Positions 1 through 7,535 of a stretch of 64,000 nt of DNA are shown here, one piece after another. Positions within the stretch are counted from its first letter, which is position 1. Every line of letters starts with the position of its first letter. A program made the position numbers and the translations under genes. The notes under the pieces were generated by a model. That model had not been told where the DNA came from. It saw only the letters and a list, made by a program, of their open reading frames with translations, and did not search any database. Origin of the DNA: CAZUHB01 sp964620445 (GTDB lineage: Bacteria > Planctomycetota > B15-G4 > CAYZWU01); contig CAZUHB010000007.1 of assembly GCA_964620445.1 (NCBI GenBank), forward strand, positions 77,453-141,452, written 5' to 3'.

Positions 1-763
1 CCCCGATGATCTCCAGGAGTTCGTTGATCGAGACTCTTTCGCCCATGGCGATGTTAAATATCTCACCGCCCCCCACTCTCGAAACGGACGCAAAAATATT
101 GGCCATCACCACGTTGCCGACGAACACGAAATCGCGTGTCTGTTCGCCATCGCCGTAGACGACCGGCCGCTGGCCCATGAGGAGCTTTCGTATGAAACTC
201 GATATCACACCCGAGTAGTGGGATGATGGATCCTGCCGCGGGCCGAAGACATTGAAATACCGCAAGACGACCGTTTCGAGCCCGTAAACCGAGCTGAAGA
301 CGCTGCAATACTTCTCGCCGGCCATCTTGTTCACCGCGTAGGGCGAGATAGGGCTTTCTCTCATCGACTCGACCTTGGGGAGCGCTTCCGAATCACCGTA
401 AGCCGACGAGGAGCCGGCGTAAACCACTTTCTGCACGCCAACGTCCTTGGCGGCCAGAAGAACCTTGACGGTACCGTCGAGGTTGACCGTGTTGCTGCTG
501 ATCGGATCCCGGACCGATTTCGATACGGACGGAAGCGCTGCCAGGTGAAAGACGATATCGATCCCATCCATGGCGGCTTGCAGGACATCCATGTCGCGGA
601 TGTCGCCGTCGATGATCTCGATCCCCTCCACACCTTTGAGATTCTCACGGCTGCCCGTGGAGAAATTGTCCAGAACCCTCGTATTGATGCGGCGTTTCAC
701 CATGCCCTCTGCGAGGTGGGACCCTATGAATCCTGCTCCACCTGTGACAAGGACGTTCGTCAT
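1..763 (-). CDS. NAD-dependent sugar-nucleotide epimerase (UDP-glucose/GlcNAc 4-epimerase type), 3' end beyond the window
   Basis: This is an extended short-chain dehydrogenase/reductase that probably epimerises a UDP-sugar for surface polysaccharide. The reverse complement opens with MTNVLVTGGAGFIGSH, the glycine-rich NAD-binding motif. DGDIRD, the Ser-rich AGSSSAYG segment, SPYAVNKMAGE (the YxxxK catalytic pair) and LRYFNVFGPRQDP follow in family order. The frame stays open to base 1, so about 254 residues are visible of the usual 310 or so. The start at 763 gives the canonical N-terminus; an ATG at 775 in the same frame is an alternative that adds four residues. It lies downstream of glmS on the same strand, separated by a tandem repeat and an assembly gap. 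WbpP/GalE-like substrate use is inferred; the specificity is not determinable here. Confidence 0.9.
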   Translation of the reverse strand, partial: MTNVLVTGGAGFIGSHLAEGMVKRRINTRVLDNFSTGSRENLKGVEGIEIIDGDIRDMDVLQAAMDGIDIVFHLAALPSVSKSVRDPISSNTVNLDGTVKVLLAAKDVGVQKVVYAGSSSAYGDSEALPKVESMRESPISPYAVNKMAGEKYCSVFSSVYGLETVVLRYFNVFGPRQDPSSHYSGVISSFIRKLLMGQRPVVYGDGEQTRDFVFVGNVVMANIFASVSRVGGGEIFNIAMGERVSINELLEIIG

Positions 764-803
764 TCTCTTCGACATCTCCCCGGAACGGACCTGTTGAAAA
801 GCT

Positions 804-1010
804 CACTCGACATCTTCGAGTACGATTCGCCGTCTTCGAATGCAATTCGCCGTCTTCGAATNNNNNNNNNNNNNNNNNNNNNNNNNNNNNNNNNNNNNNN
901 NNNNNNNNNNNNNNNNNNNNNNNNNNNNNNNNNNNNNNNNNNNNNNNNNNNNNNNNNNNNNATTCGCCGTCTTCGAATGCAATTCGCCGTCTTCGAATAC
1001 AATTCGCCAG
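804..1010. repeat. 20-bp tandem repeat array with internal dyads, interrupted by an assembly gap
   Basis: Copies of AATTCGCCGTCTTCGAATGC repeat with a 20-bp period at 824-843, 844-861, 962-980 and 981-1000. A diverged copy lies at 804-823 and a truncated one at 1001. Each unit contains a small dyad (ATTCG, seven-base spacer, CGAAT); the diverged first copy keeps its own dyad (CTCGA/TCGAG), so pairing is conserved although the sequence changed. The array fills the space between the glmS stop and the epimerase start. The true copy number is unknown because of the gap. Confidence 0.85.
862..961. other. Assembly gap, 100 Ns
   Basis: There are exactly 100 undetermined bases flanked on both sides by the same 20-bp repeat. 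The round number suggests a scaffolding placeholder, not a measured length, and the repeat is the likely cause of the break. Any translation crossing this block is meaningless. Confidence 0.95.
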
Positions 1011-1018
1011 GGCCACGC

Positions 1019-2848
1019 TCACTCGACGGTCACGGACTTGGCGAGATTCCGCGGCTGATCGATGTCGCACCCCCTGCGTCTGGCCACGTAATAAGCCAGG
1101 ATCTGCAAGGGAACGACATTGACGATCGGTGAAAGAATTTCAGGAACGTCAGGAACCTCGATACACTCATCGGCCAGATTCGCCACACGCTCGTCGCCGG
1201 CATTGATGACGGCGATCACCTTTCCGTCGCGCGCCTTGACTTCCTCGATATTGGAAACGATCTTGTCGTACACCCTGGACCGCGTCGCGATCGCCACCAC
1301 GGGTATGTCGTGATCGATCAGCGCGATCGGCCCATGTTTCATCTCTCCGGCCGGATAACCCTCCGCGTGAATATATGAGATCTCCTTCAGCTTCAACGCC
1401 CCTTCGAGGGCGATCGGAAAATTGATTCCACGGCCGATGAAGAGAAAGTCCTCCGCGCGCCAGAATCGCTGGGCGACCTCCAGAAGGCGGTCCTTGTTCC
1501 GGAGAGCCGATTCGAGGGCATGGGGCAGCCGTCTGATATCGGTCATCAAGTTCCGGGCATCGGCCTCGGAAAAAGTCCCCCGCTTTCTGCCCAGGTGGAA
1601 CGAGAACAGAAGGAGGGCCACGAGCTGGGATGTGAAGGCTTTGGTCGACGCCACACCGATCTCCGGCCCCGCCTTGTTGAGAACGACGCCTCCCGCCTCG
1701 CGGCAAAGCGTGCTCGAAATGACGTTGCAGATCGCCAGTGAACGGGCTCCCTTCGATTTGGCCTCCTTGAGCGCGGCGAGGGTGTCGGCTGTTTCCCCCG
1801 ACTGGGAGATGGCCAGGACGAGGCGGTCGGGCCCGACCAGGGTATCCCGGTAGCGGAATTCAGAGCTGTAGTCGACCTCGACGGGGATCCGCGCCAGCGA
1901 CTCGACCATGAACTTGCCCACGAGGCCGGCGTGCCACGATGTGCCGCAGGCTAGAATCGTGACGCCCGAAACGTCTTCGAGAAACCTGTCCAGTTCGGAC
2001 AGATCCTCGAAAAAGATCTCGGCGCTGTCATCGTCGAGGCGGCCGGTGATGTTGTTCGACGCAACGACCGGCTGCTCGTCGATTTCCTTGAGCATGAAAT
2101 GGCGGTATCCGCCCTTCTGGATCATCACGGGATCCCAGTCGAATCTCTGTGTGCTCCTCGATTGTGCCGCTCCGCTCACGTCGGTCACCTCGACCGAACC
2201 GAAGGTCAACGTGGCCACGTCCCCGTCCTCGAGAACCACCACATCGCGCGTCTTCTCGAGAAGAGCGAGTATATCGGAGGCGACGTACATCTCCCTGCCC
2301 GAGACGCCCACCACGAGGGGGGAATCCTTCCGGGCGCAGGCGATCCGGTCCGGCTGTTCGAGATGGATCGCCACAAGAGCGTAGGCGCCCTCCACCTCTG
2401 CGAGCGTCCTTCTCAGGGCCTCGGTCAGGTCTCCGTCGAAGTGTTTCTCGATGAGATGTGCCAGAACCTCCGAATCGGTCTGGGAGGAGAAATCGTGTCC
2501 CGATCCGATCAGGTCCTTCTTGAGAGACGAGAAGTTTTCGATGATCCCGTTGTGGACGACCACGATCTTTCCTTCGCAGTCGGTATGGGGGTGGGCGTTC
2601 TCCTCTGACGGACGGCCATGAGTCGCCCAGCGCGTGTGGCCGATGCCGACCTTTCCAGGGGGCTTCTGCCGGTCCACCTCGACGGCCAGCTCGTCGAGCT
2701 TGCCCTCGCGGCGCATGATCTTGAGTTCTCCGCCATCGATCAACGCCACGCCCGACGAGTCGTAGCCACGGTACTCGAGTTTACGCAGGCCGCTGATGAG
2801 AAAGGCGGCCACGTCCGAATCCGAAAGGCATCCGACTATTCCACACAT
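1019..2848 (-). CDS. glmS: Glutamine--fructose-6-phosphate aminotransferase (isomerizing)
   Basis: GlmS makes glucosamine-6-phosphate from fructose-6-phosphate and glutamine, the first step towards UDP-GlcNAc for peptidoglycan and lipid A. The start at 2848 is fixed by chemistry: it gives MCGIVGCL, so the catalytic cysteine becomes residue 1 after Met removal; an upstream in-frame start at 2884 would bury it. The 609-residue product has an N-terminal class II glutaminase domain (HTRWATHG, HNGIIENF), two SIS sugar-isomerase domains (CGTSWHAG, ISQSGETADT, then FIGRGINFPIALEGALKLKE) and the typical C-terminus LAKSVTVE. Length matches the family. It follows the UDP-glucuronate decarboxylase gene by 56 bases on the same strand, so co-transcription is likely. 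I saw no glmS-ribozyme-like leader. Confidence 0.97.
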   Translation of the reverse strand: MCGIVGCLSDSDVAAFLISGLRKLEYRGYDSSGVALIDGGELKIMRREGKLDELAVEVDRQKPPGKVGIGHTRWATHGRPSEENAHPHTDCEGKIVVVHNGIIENFSSLKKDLIGSGHDFSSQTDSEVLAHLIEKHFDGDLTEALRRTLAEVEGAYALVAIHLEQPDRIACARKDSPLVVGVSGREMYVASDILALLEKTRDVVVLEDGDVATLTFGSVEVTDVSGAAQSRSTQRFDWDPVMIQKGGYRHFMLKEIDEQPVVASNNITGRLDDDSAEIFFEDLSELDRFLEDVSGVTILACGTSWHAGLVGKFMVESLARIPVEVDYSSEFRYRDTLVGPDRLVLAISQSGETADTLAALKEAKSKGARSLAICNVISSTLCREAGGVVLNKAGPEIGVASTKAFTSQLVALLLFSFHLGRKRGTFSEADARNLMTDIRRLPHALESALRNKDRLLEVAQRFWRAEDFLFIGRGINFPIALEGALKLKEISYIHAEGYPAGEMKHGPIALIDHDIPVVAIATRSRVYDKIVSNIEEVKARDGKVIAVINAGDERVANLADECIEVPDVPEILSPIVNVVPLQILAYYVARRRGCDIDQPRNLAKSVTVE

Positions 2849-2904
2849 TCCACGGCCCCATTCGATTGAGTTGTCGACTGCCACACGCTCGAGACTGGCG
2901 TTGC

Positions 2905-3843
2905 TCAGGAGTTAACTTTCTCTCGGAAATAATCGAGAGTCTTCTTGAGCCCTTCTCTGAGATCGACCTGAGGTTTCCAGCCGAGGATCTTCTGGGCCCG
3001 CCCGATATCGGGACGTCTCCTCTTCGGATCGTCCACGGGAAGATCGGTGTAGCTGATCGAGCTCTTCGATCCGGTGAGTTGGACCACTTCCTCGGCGAAT
3101 TCCTTGATCGTGATCTCGTCGGGATTGCCGATGTTGACCGGATCGCTCTCGGCCGACTCGGCGAGCCGCACGATACCGTCGATCAGGTCGGACACGAAAC
3201 AGAAGGAGCGGGTCTGGGAGCCGTCGCCAAAAACCGAAATCGGCTCTCCCCGAAGAGCCTGGCACATGAACGTGGGCAGCGCGCGGCCGTCGTCGATGCG
3301 CATTCGCGGGCCGTAAGTATTGAAAATCCTCACGATCCGCGTACTCACGTCGTGATAACGGTTGTAGGCCATGGTCATCGCTTCCGCGAAACGCTTGGCC
3401 TCGTCGTAAACGCCTCGCGGCCCGACCGGATTCACGTTCCCCCAGTAGGACTCGTTCTGCGGATGGACGTCGGGATCGCCGTAGACTTCCGATGTCGAGG
3501 CGAGGAGAAAGGTCGCTTTCTTCTCTTTCGAGAGGCCCAGGGCCTTGTGCGTACCGAGCGCTCCCACCTTGAGAGTCTGGATCGGCAGTTGCAGATAGTC
3601 GATCGGGCTCGCGGGCGAGGCGAAGTGAAAGACATAGTCGATCGCCCCGGGGACATGGATGAAGCGCGTCACGTCATAGCGAACAAAACCGAATTTCTCG
3701 TTGCCGAAAAGGTGTTCGATATTGCGAATATCGCCTGTCAGCAGGTTGTCCATCGCGACGACTTCATGGCCGCGTGCCAGCAGAGCGTCGCAAAGGTGAG
3801 AACCGAGAAATCCGGCTCCACCGGTGATCAATGATCTGGGCAT
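2905..3843 (-). CDS. UDP-glucuronate decarboxylase (UDP-xylose synthase family SDR)
   Basis: This is an extended SDR expected to convert UDP-glucuronate to UDP-xylose, or a closely related dTDP/UDP-sugar reaction. The 312 residues start with ITGGAGFLGSHL (NAD-binding motif) and contain YDEAKRFAEA (YxxxK near residue 146), TRIVRIFNTYGPRM, a DDGRALPTF segment and GDGSQTRSFCFVSDL, a combination typical of UXS. A GAGAGGA Shine-Dalgarno precedes the ATG. It lies between the AmaP-like gene and glmS in the minus-strand directon, which suggests envelope polysaccharide precursor supply. A dTDP-glucose 4,6-dehydratase is the main alternative but fits the RSFCFVSDLIDG region less well. Confidence 0.9.
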   Translation of the reverse strand: MPRSLITGGAGFLGSHLCDALLARGHEVVAMDNLLTGDIRNIEHLFGNEKFGFVRYDVTRFIHVPGAIDYVFHFASPASPIDYLQLPIQTLKVGALGTHKALGLSKEKKATFLLASTSEVYGDPDVHPQNESYWGNVNPVGPRGVYDEAKRFAEAMTMAYNRYHDVSTRIVRIFNTYGPRMRIDDGRALPTFMCQALRGEPISVFGDGSQTRSFCFVSDLIDGIVRLAESAESDPVNIGNPDEITIKEFAEEVVQLTGSKSSISYTDLPVDDPKRRRPDIGRAQKILGWKPQVDLREGLKKTLDYFREKVNS

Positions 3844-3864
3844 GGTGTTCCTCTCGTTTCCCGA

Positions 3865-4524
3865 TCAACTCTCTCCCTCGACGGGATAGACCGGTCCTTT
3901 GAAATCTGCAGGCCGCCCGGCGACGCTGCCCGCGTATTCGGTGCTTCCACCCTTCTTGGTTTTCTGAATCCCCGCCAGGGTGATGTCGAAATCGATCTTG
4001 TCCTGCGGCGATACCGTGACGAGGTCGGCAAATCTCTTCTTGAGAACCAATCGGAGTTTCTCGCTGATATTGATGACCGACCGCCCCTCGCGCATCCAGA
4101 AGAGAACGTTCACCTTGTAGCGAGTATGACCGGTTCTGAGCACGTTGAGGCGGCATTTGGCAATCTCGGGCAGGGCGATGGCGGTGTTCGTCAGAGATCT
4201 CTGGATCGCGTCGAGCGAAACGCGCGCCGTGCCGCTCGCCGTCTTCGATGCGATGTACCGCTTCCCCTCGGCGTTCCAGAGATTGAAGATGATGAACTGG
4301 ATCACGTTGAGATTGAGACAGATGAGAACCGCGGAGACAACGATGAGCAAGACCCGGTACCTGACCAGCCACTCCTCGCTGAGAAAGGCCGGGGAGTCCC
4401 CACCCGTAACATTGAACAGAGACGGATCGATCACCAGTGCAACCAAAGCCGCTGACAGGAGAAGGATCAGGACTCGGTTCAAAAAGACAGTGAAACCACT
4501 GATCATTCTTCCCGGCTTGAACAT
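3865..4524 (-). CDS. AmaP-like (alkaline shock response membrane anchor) protein
   Basis: The 219-residue product has two predicted membrane helices near the N-terminus (about residues 10-28 and 50-75), then a soluble domain with alternating hydrophobic strands resembling the Asp23/AmaP (DUF322-like) fold. The start at 4524 is supported by the purine-rich GGGAGGAGGAGA immediately upstream; the longer frame to 4881 runs antisense-like through accC and lacks coding character. It begins 18 bases after the accC stop. In Firmicutes the accB-accC pair is commonly followed by Asp23/AmaP-type genes, so the context supports the call. No separate Asp23 protein is encoded nearby. The role is probably envelope-stress related, but this is inferred from family and position. 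Confidence 0.7.
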   Translation of the reverse strand: MFKPGRMISGFTVFLNRVLILLLSAALVALVIDPSLFNVTGGDSPAFLSEEWLVRYRVLLIVVSAVLICLNLNVIQFIIFNLWNAEGKRYIASKTASGTARVSLDAIQRSLTNTAIALPEIAKCRLNVLRTGHTRYKVNVLFWMREGRSVINISEKLRLVLKKRFADLVTVSPQDKIDFDITLAGIQKTKKGGSTEYAGSVAGRPADFKGPVYPVEGES

Positions 4525-4541
4525 TCTCCTCCTCCCGCCAC

Positions 4542-5888
4542 TTATAGATCTAGAAAATTGTTCTCTATGAAAGACGTATCGAACTGGCCCTTGGTGAACT
4601 GGGGATGCCTGACGATTTCTCGGTGAAGCGGGATCGTTGTCTTGACTCCGCTGATCACGTACTCGTCGAGCGCCCGCTTGATGATCTGAGTCGCCTGTTC
4701 GCGTGTGTCGCCATGGGCGATCAGTTTGGCGATCATCGAGTCGTACTGCGCCGGAACCTTGTAGCCGGCATAAACGTGCGAGTCGACCCGCACGCCGCGG
4801 CCGCCGGGCTGGAAGTAGTTCTCGATCGTTCCGGGGCAGGGCCTCAGGTTGTCGTCGGGATCCTCGGCATTGATCCGGCACTCGATGGCGTGGCCCTTCA
4901 TGACTATATCGTCCTGAGTCATCCAGAGCGTCTCGCCCGCGGCGATCCGGATCTGAGCCTGCACGAGGTCGATATCGGTCACCATCTCGCTGACCGGGTG
5001 TTCGACCTGGATCCGCGCGTTGACTTCCATGAAGTAGAAGTTCATGTCGTTGTCCACGAGAAACTCGACGGTGCCGGCGTTCCGGTACCCGGCCGCCAGG
5101 CAGAGTCTCACGGCCGCGGCGCCCATGATTTCGCGCAGTTCGGCAGACACGACGGGGCTGGGCGACTCCTCGATGATCTTCTGGTGGCGCCGCTGCAGCG
5201 AACAGTCCCTCTCGCCGAGATGAACCATGCTCCCCTCGGCATCGCCGAGCACCTGGATCTCGATGTGGCGCGGGTTTTCGATGTAGTGCTCCATGTAGAC
5301 CGACGAGTCGCCGAAGGCCACCTCGGCCTCGGCCCTGGCGGCCAGAAAAGCGTTCACCAGCGAGATCTCGTTGTGAGCCACGCGCATGCCGCGGCCCCCG
5401 CCGCCGGCCGACGCCTTGATGATCACGGGAAATCCGATCTCGTGGGCGATCTTGCGCGCTTCCTTGTCATTCTCGACGAGCGCCTTGGAACCGGGGATCA
5501 CCGGAATATCGTTCTCCATGGCGATCCGCCTCGCCTCGGCCTTGGCTCCGACGAGGGCGATCGTCTCCGGCGGCGGGCCGATGAATGCGATGCCGCAACT
5601 AATGCACACCTCTGCGAAGTGGTCGTTCTCGGCCAGAAACCCGTAACCGGGGTGAATCGCTTCCACATCGGTGATCTCCGCCGCCGAGATGATGCGCGGG
5701 ATGTCGAGGTAGCTTCTCCCCGACTGGGGAGGGCCGATACAGATCGTCTCGTCGGCCAGATCGAGATAGCGGGCGTTCTCGTCCGCTTGTGAATATACCG
5801 CAACCGTTTCGACACCGAGTTCCTTGCAGGCGCGAATGACCCGTAAGGCGATCTCACTGCGGTTGGCGATCAGAATCCGTTTGAACAT
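4542..5888 (-). CDS. accC: Acetyl-CoA carboxylase, biotin carboxylase subunit
   Basis: AccC carboxylates biotin on AccB using ATP and bicarbonate, the first half-reaction of malonyl-CoA synthesis. The 448 residues match the usual length. Visible signatures are the N-terminal ILIANRSEIALRVIRACKE, HPGYGFLAEN, the glycine-rich ATP-grasp loop (KASAGGGGRGMR), HLGERDCSLQRRHQK, and the metal/biotin region MEVNARIQVEHPVSEMVT. It follows accB by 17 bases on the same strand, giving the standard accBC operon. Carboxyltransferase subunits accA and accD are not in the window. Confidence 0.98.
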   Translation of the reverse strand: MFKRILIANRSEIALRVIRACKELGVETVAVYSQADENARYLDLADETICIGPPQSGRSYLDIPRIISAAEITDVEAIHPGYGFLAENDHFAEVCISCGIAFIGPPPETIALVGAKAEARRIAMENDIPVIPGSKALVENDKEARKIAHEIGFPVIIKASAGGGGRGMRVAHNEISLVNAFLAARAEAEVAFGDSSVYMEHYIENPRHIEIQVLGDAEGSMVHLGERDCSLQRRHQKIIEESPSPVVSAELREIMGAAAVRLCLAAGYRNAGTVEFLVDNDMNFYFMEVNARIQVEHPVSEMVTDIDLVQAQIRIAAGETLWMTQDDIVMKGHAIECRINAEDPDDNLRPCPGTIENYFQPGGRGVRVDSHVYAGYKVPAQYDSMIAKLIAHGDTREQATQIIKRALDEYVISGVKTTIPLHREIVRHPQFTKGQFDTSFIENNFLDL

Positions 5889-5905
5889 GAAAAGACTGCT
5901 TTCAG

Positions 5906-6394
5906 TTACTTTGTTGTCTTGATCAGGAAGAGGGGTTGACCGAACTCGACCGCCTCGCCGTTCTCGACGAGAATGTCGATCACCTCGCCGCCCGTTTCAG
6001 CCTTGATCTCGTTCATCACCTTCATCGCTTCGATGATGCAGAGGATCGACTCCTTGTTCACCTTCTCGCCCTCGGCCACGTAAGGCGGCGATTCGGGGCT
6101 CGGAGCCCGGTAAAAAGTGCCCACCATTGGAGACTTGAACTCGGTCACATCCTTGTCGAGCGCCGGTGCCGACGATCCCGCTTCTTCAGCGGGCGCGGCC
6201 TGAGCGGTTGCGGGCGGCGGCGGGCCGTAACCAGCCGACACGGGCTGGGAAATGACGGGGACGGCCCCTCCTTGAATTCCCGGCAGGTGTTTCGTCAGCC
6301 TGACCTCTCTCAAGCCGTCCTTGATCTCGATCTCGTCGATTTCGGCGTCCTTCATCAACTCGACGAGTTCCTTGACCTTTTTATAAATATCCAT
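5906..6394 (-). CDS. accB: Acetyl-CoA carboxylase biotin carboxyl carrier protein
   Basis: This is the biotin carrier for fatty-acid synthesis. The 162 residues comprise an N-terminal helix (MDIYKKVKELVELM), a Pro/Ala-rich mobile linker at about 55-85, and a C-terminal biotinyl domain with IEAMKVMNEIKAE; the biotinylated lysine is residue 125. The PTFYRAPSPESPPYV 'thumb' region typical of the acetyl-CoA carboxylase carrier is present, as MVGTFYRAPSPESPPYV. GGGAG precedes the ATG. It lies between efp and accC, an arrangement seen in many bacteria. Confidence 0.97.
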   Translation of the reverse strand: MDIYKKVKELVELMKDAEIDEIEIKDGLREVRLTKHLPGIQGGAVPVISQPVSAGYGPPPPATAQAAPAEEAGSSAPALDKDVTEFKSPMVGTFYRAPSPESPPYVAEGEKVNKESILCIIEAMKVMNEIKAETGGEVIDILVENGEAVEFGQPLFLIKTTK

Positions 6395-6496
6395 GTGGTC
6401 TCCCGTATGGAACCTTTCTCACCCCTCTGCGTACGCCTCGCGTCGTCCGGTCTCCATGCCGTACGCGGCTGCGCCGCCGGATGGAAAGGTCGATCC

Positions 6497-7066
6497 TCAA
6501 TCGTTTGCCCTCTCCATGTACTCGCCCGTTCGCGTATCGACGCGGACCTTCTCGCCCTCGACAACGAATTCGGGCACCTGAATCGTCGCGCCCGTATCGA
6601 TGACGGCCGGCTTCGAACTCGACGTGGCCGTGGCCCCCTTGAGCGCCGGCGCCGTCTCTTTCACCTCGAAGACCATGAAATCGGGGATGGAAACGGTGAG
6701 TATCTCGTCCTTGAAAACCTTGAAAGCACAGACCGTATTCTCTTTGAGAAAACGGAGATGCTGCTCCATCATCTCGAGATTGACCGGAACCTGTTCATAG
6801 CTTTCGGGGTCCATGAAGAAGAAATTGTCTCCGTCCCGGTAGAGATACTCCATCTCCCTTTTCTCGATGATGGCCTGGTCGACCTTTGCCTTCGAGTCAA
6901 AGGTGTGCTCGAGAACGCTTCCGGTCTTGACGTTTTTCAGTTTGGTGCGAACAAACGCGCCTCCCTTGCCCGGTTTGACGAACTGGAATTCGACGATATC
7001 CCAGAGTTCGTCCCTGAATATGATCGTCATACCGTTTTTGAAATCGTTGGTCGAAATCGTAGGCAA
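6497..7066 (-). CDS. efp: Translation elongation factor P
   Basis: EF-P relieves ribosome stalling at polyproline. I place the start at TTG 7066: AGGAGG sits six bases upstream, and this start gives 189 residues and puts the modifiable lysine of KPGKGGAF exactly at residue 34, as in E. coli. An upstream in-frame GTG at 7084 would overlap the Shine-Dalgarno. The three beta-barrel domains are recognisable (STNDFKNGMTI; EYLYRDGDNFFFMD; C-terminal VRVDTRTGEYMERA). It is the first gene of the minus-strand operon and has a good promoter at 7182-7210. An EpmA-like ligase that could modify K34 is encoded at 15347-16663. Confidence 0.97.
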   Translation of the reverse strand: MPTISTNDFKNGMTIIFRDELWDIVEFQFVKPGKGGAFVRTKLKNVKTGSVLEHTFDSKAKVDQAIIEKREMEYLYRDGDNFFFMDPESYEQVPVNLEMMEQHLRFLKENTVCAFKVFKDEILTVSIPDFMVFEVKETAPALKGATATSSSKPAVIDTGATIQVPEFVVEGEKVRVDTRTGEYMERAND

Positions 7067-7181
7067 CGTAAAACCTCCTTGCACAGAAAGACATGCCGTC
7101 TCAGCCAGGACCTGCCATCTTGGAAGCGGAATGTCCCCGCTATCGAAGAATAACTTTTATACTTGCGTCGAAACCAAGAGG

Positions 7182-7210
7182 AGTATCATGAACGCGTGCC
7201 CAAGTGTCAA
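7182..7210 (-). promoter_or_regulatory. Sigma-70-type promoter of the efp-accBC operon
   Basis: On the minus strand, a perfect -35 TTGACA (7205-7210) is followed after exactly 17 bases by GATACT (7182-7187) as the -10. Transcription would start near 7175, giving a leader of about 110 nucleotides before the TTG of efp. Confidence 0.65.
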
Positions 7211-7357
7211 GGATCATCAATGACATTTCGCGCGGTGGCCGGAGGAGGATCAACAGACTTGGGGAAAGTCTATCCCCCTTTTTTTTGAGGATGTTACAAG
7301 CCGGACATGGTTTGTAATAACTGTTGACCGCTGGAACGATTTGCTCTCTGATTCATT

Positions 7358-7386
7358 TTGATTTCTGTGCAGGAAGGCCGTATATA
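7358..7386 (+). promoter_or_regulatory. Sigma-70-like promoter of the S41 protease gene
   Basis: TTGATT (7358-7363), a 17-base spacer and TATATA (7381-7386) form a plausible -35/-10 pair, upstream of the ATG at 7536. It supports starting the protease at 7536, not at the in-frame ATG at 7446, because the leader would then be about 140 nucleotides. Confidence 0.5.
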
Positions 7387-7535
7387 AAGTCGATGATGCT
7401 ATAAGGTAGATAGAACTCCGGCCAGCCTCGCTCGATCGCACATCGATGACCGGAGCCAAAAACAGAGAAACGGATCGATCCTCCACTACGTTTCGAACGG
7501 CGGCTAACCGCCTAAAAGAAGGACACTTATACCTC

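Larger units (their letters stand above)
7067..7535. other. Divergent intergenic region between efp and the S41 protease gene
   Basis: This 469-base stretch has no credible gene. It holds two divergent sigma-70-like promoters (7182-7210 minus, 7358-7386 plus), and both predicted leaders are over 100 nucleotides long. A T-rich run (about 7270-7286) has no convincing hairpin next to it. Confidence 0.7.

Noticed and set aside
804..1010. Possible CRISPR array
   Set aside because: The copies are directly adjacent with no spacers, the unit is only 20 bp, and no cas gene is nearby. The same applies to 38107-38256.
545..1132. Open frames running through the N gap and the 20-bp repeat
   Set aside because: They translate unknown bases and a non-coding repeat and lie antisense to the epimerase or past the glmS stop.
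4605..5792. A 395-codon plus-strand frame
   Set aside because: It is antisense to accC, which is certain, and its composition is that of a GC-rich shadow frame.
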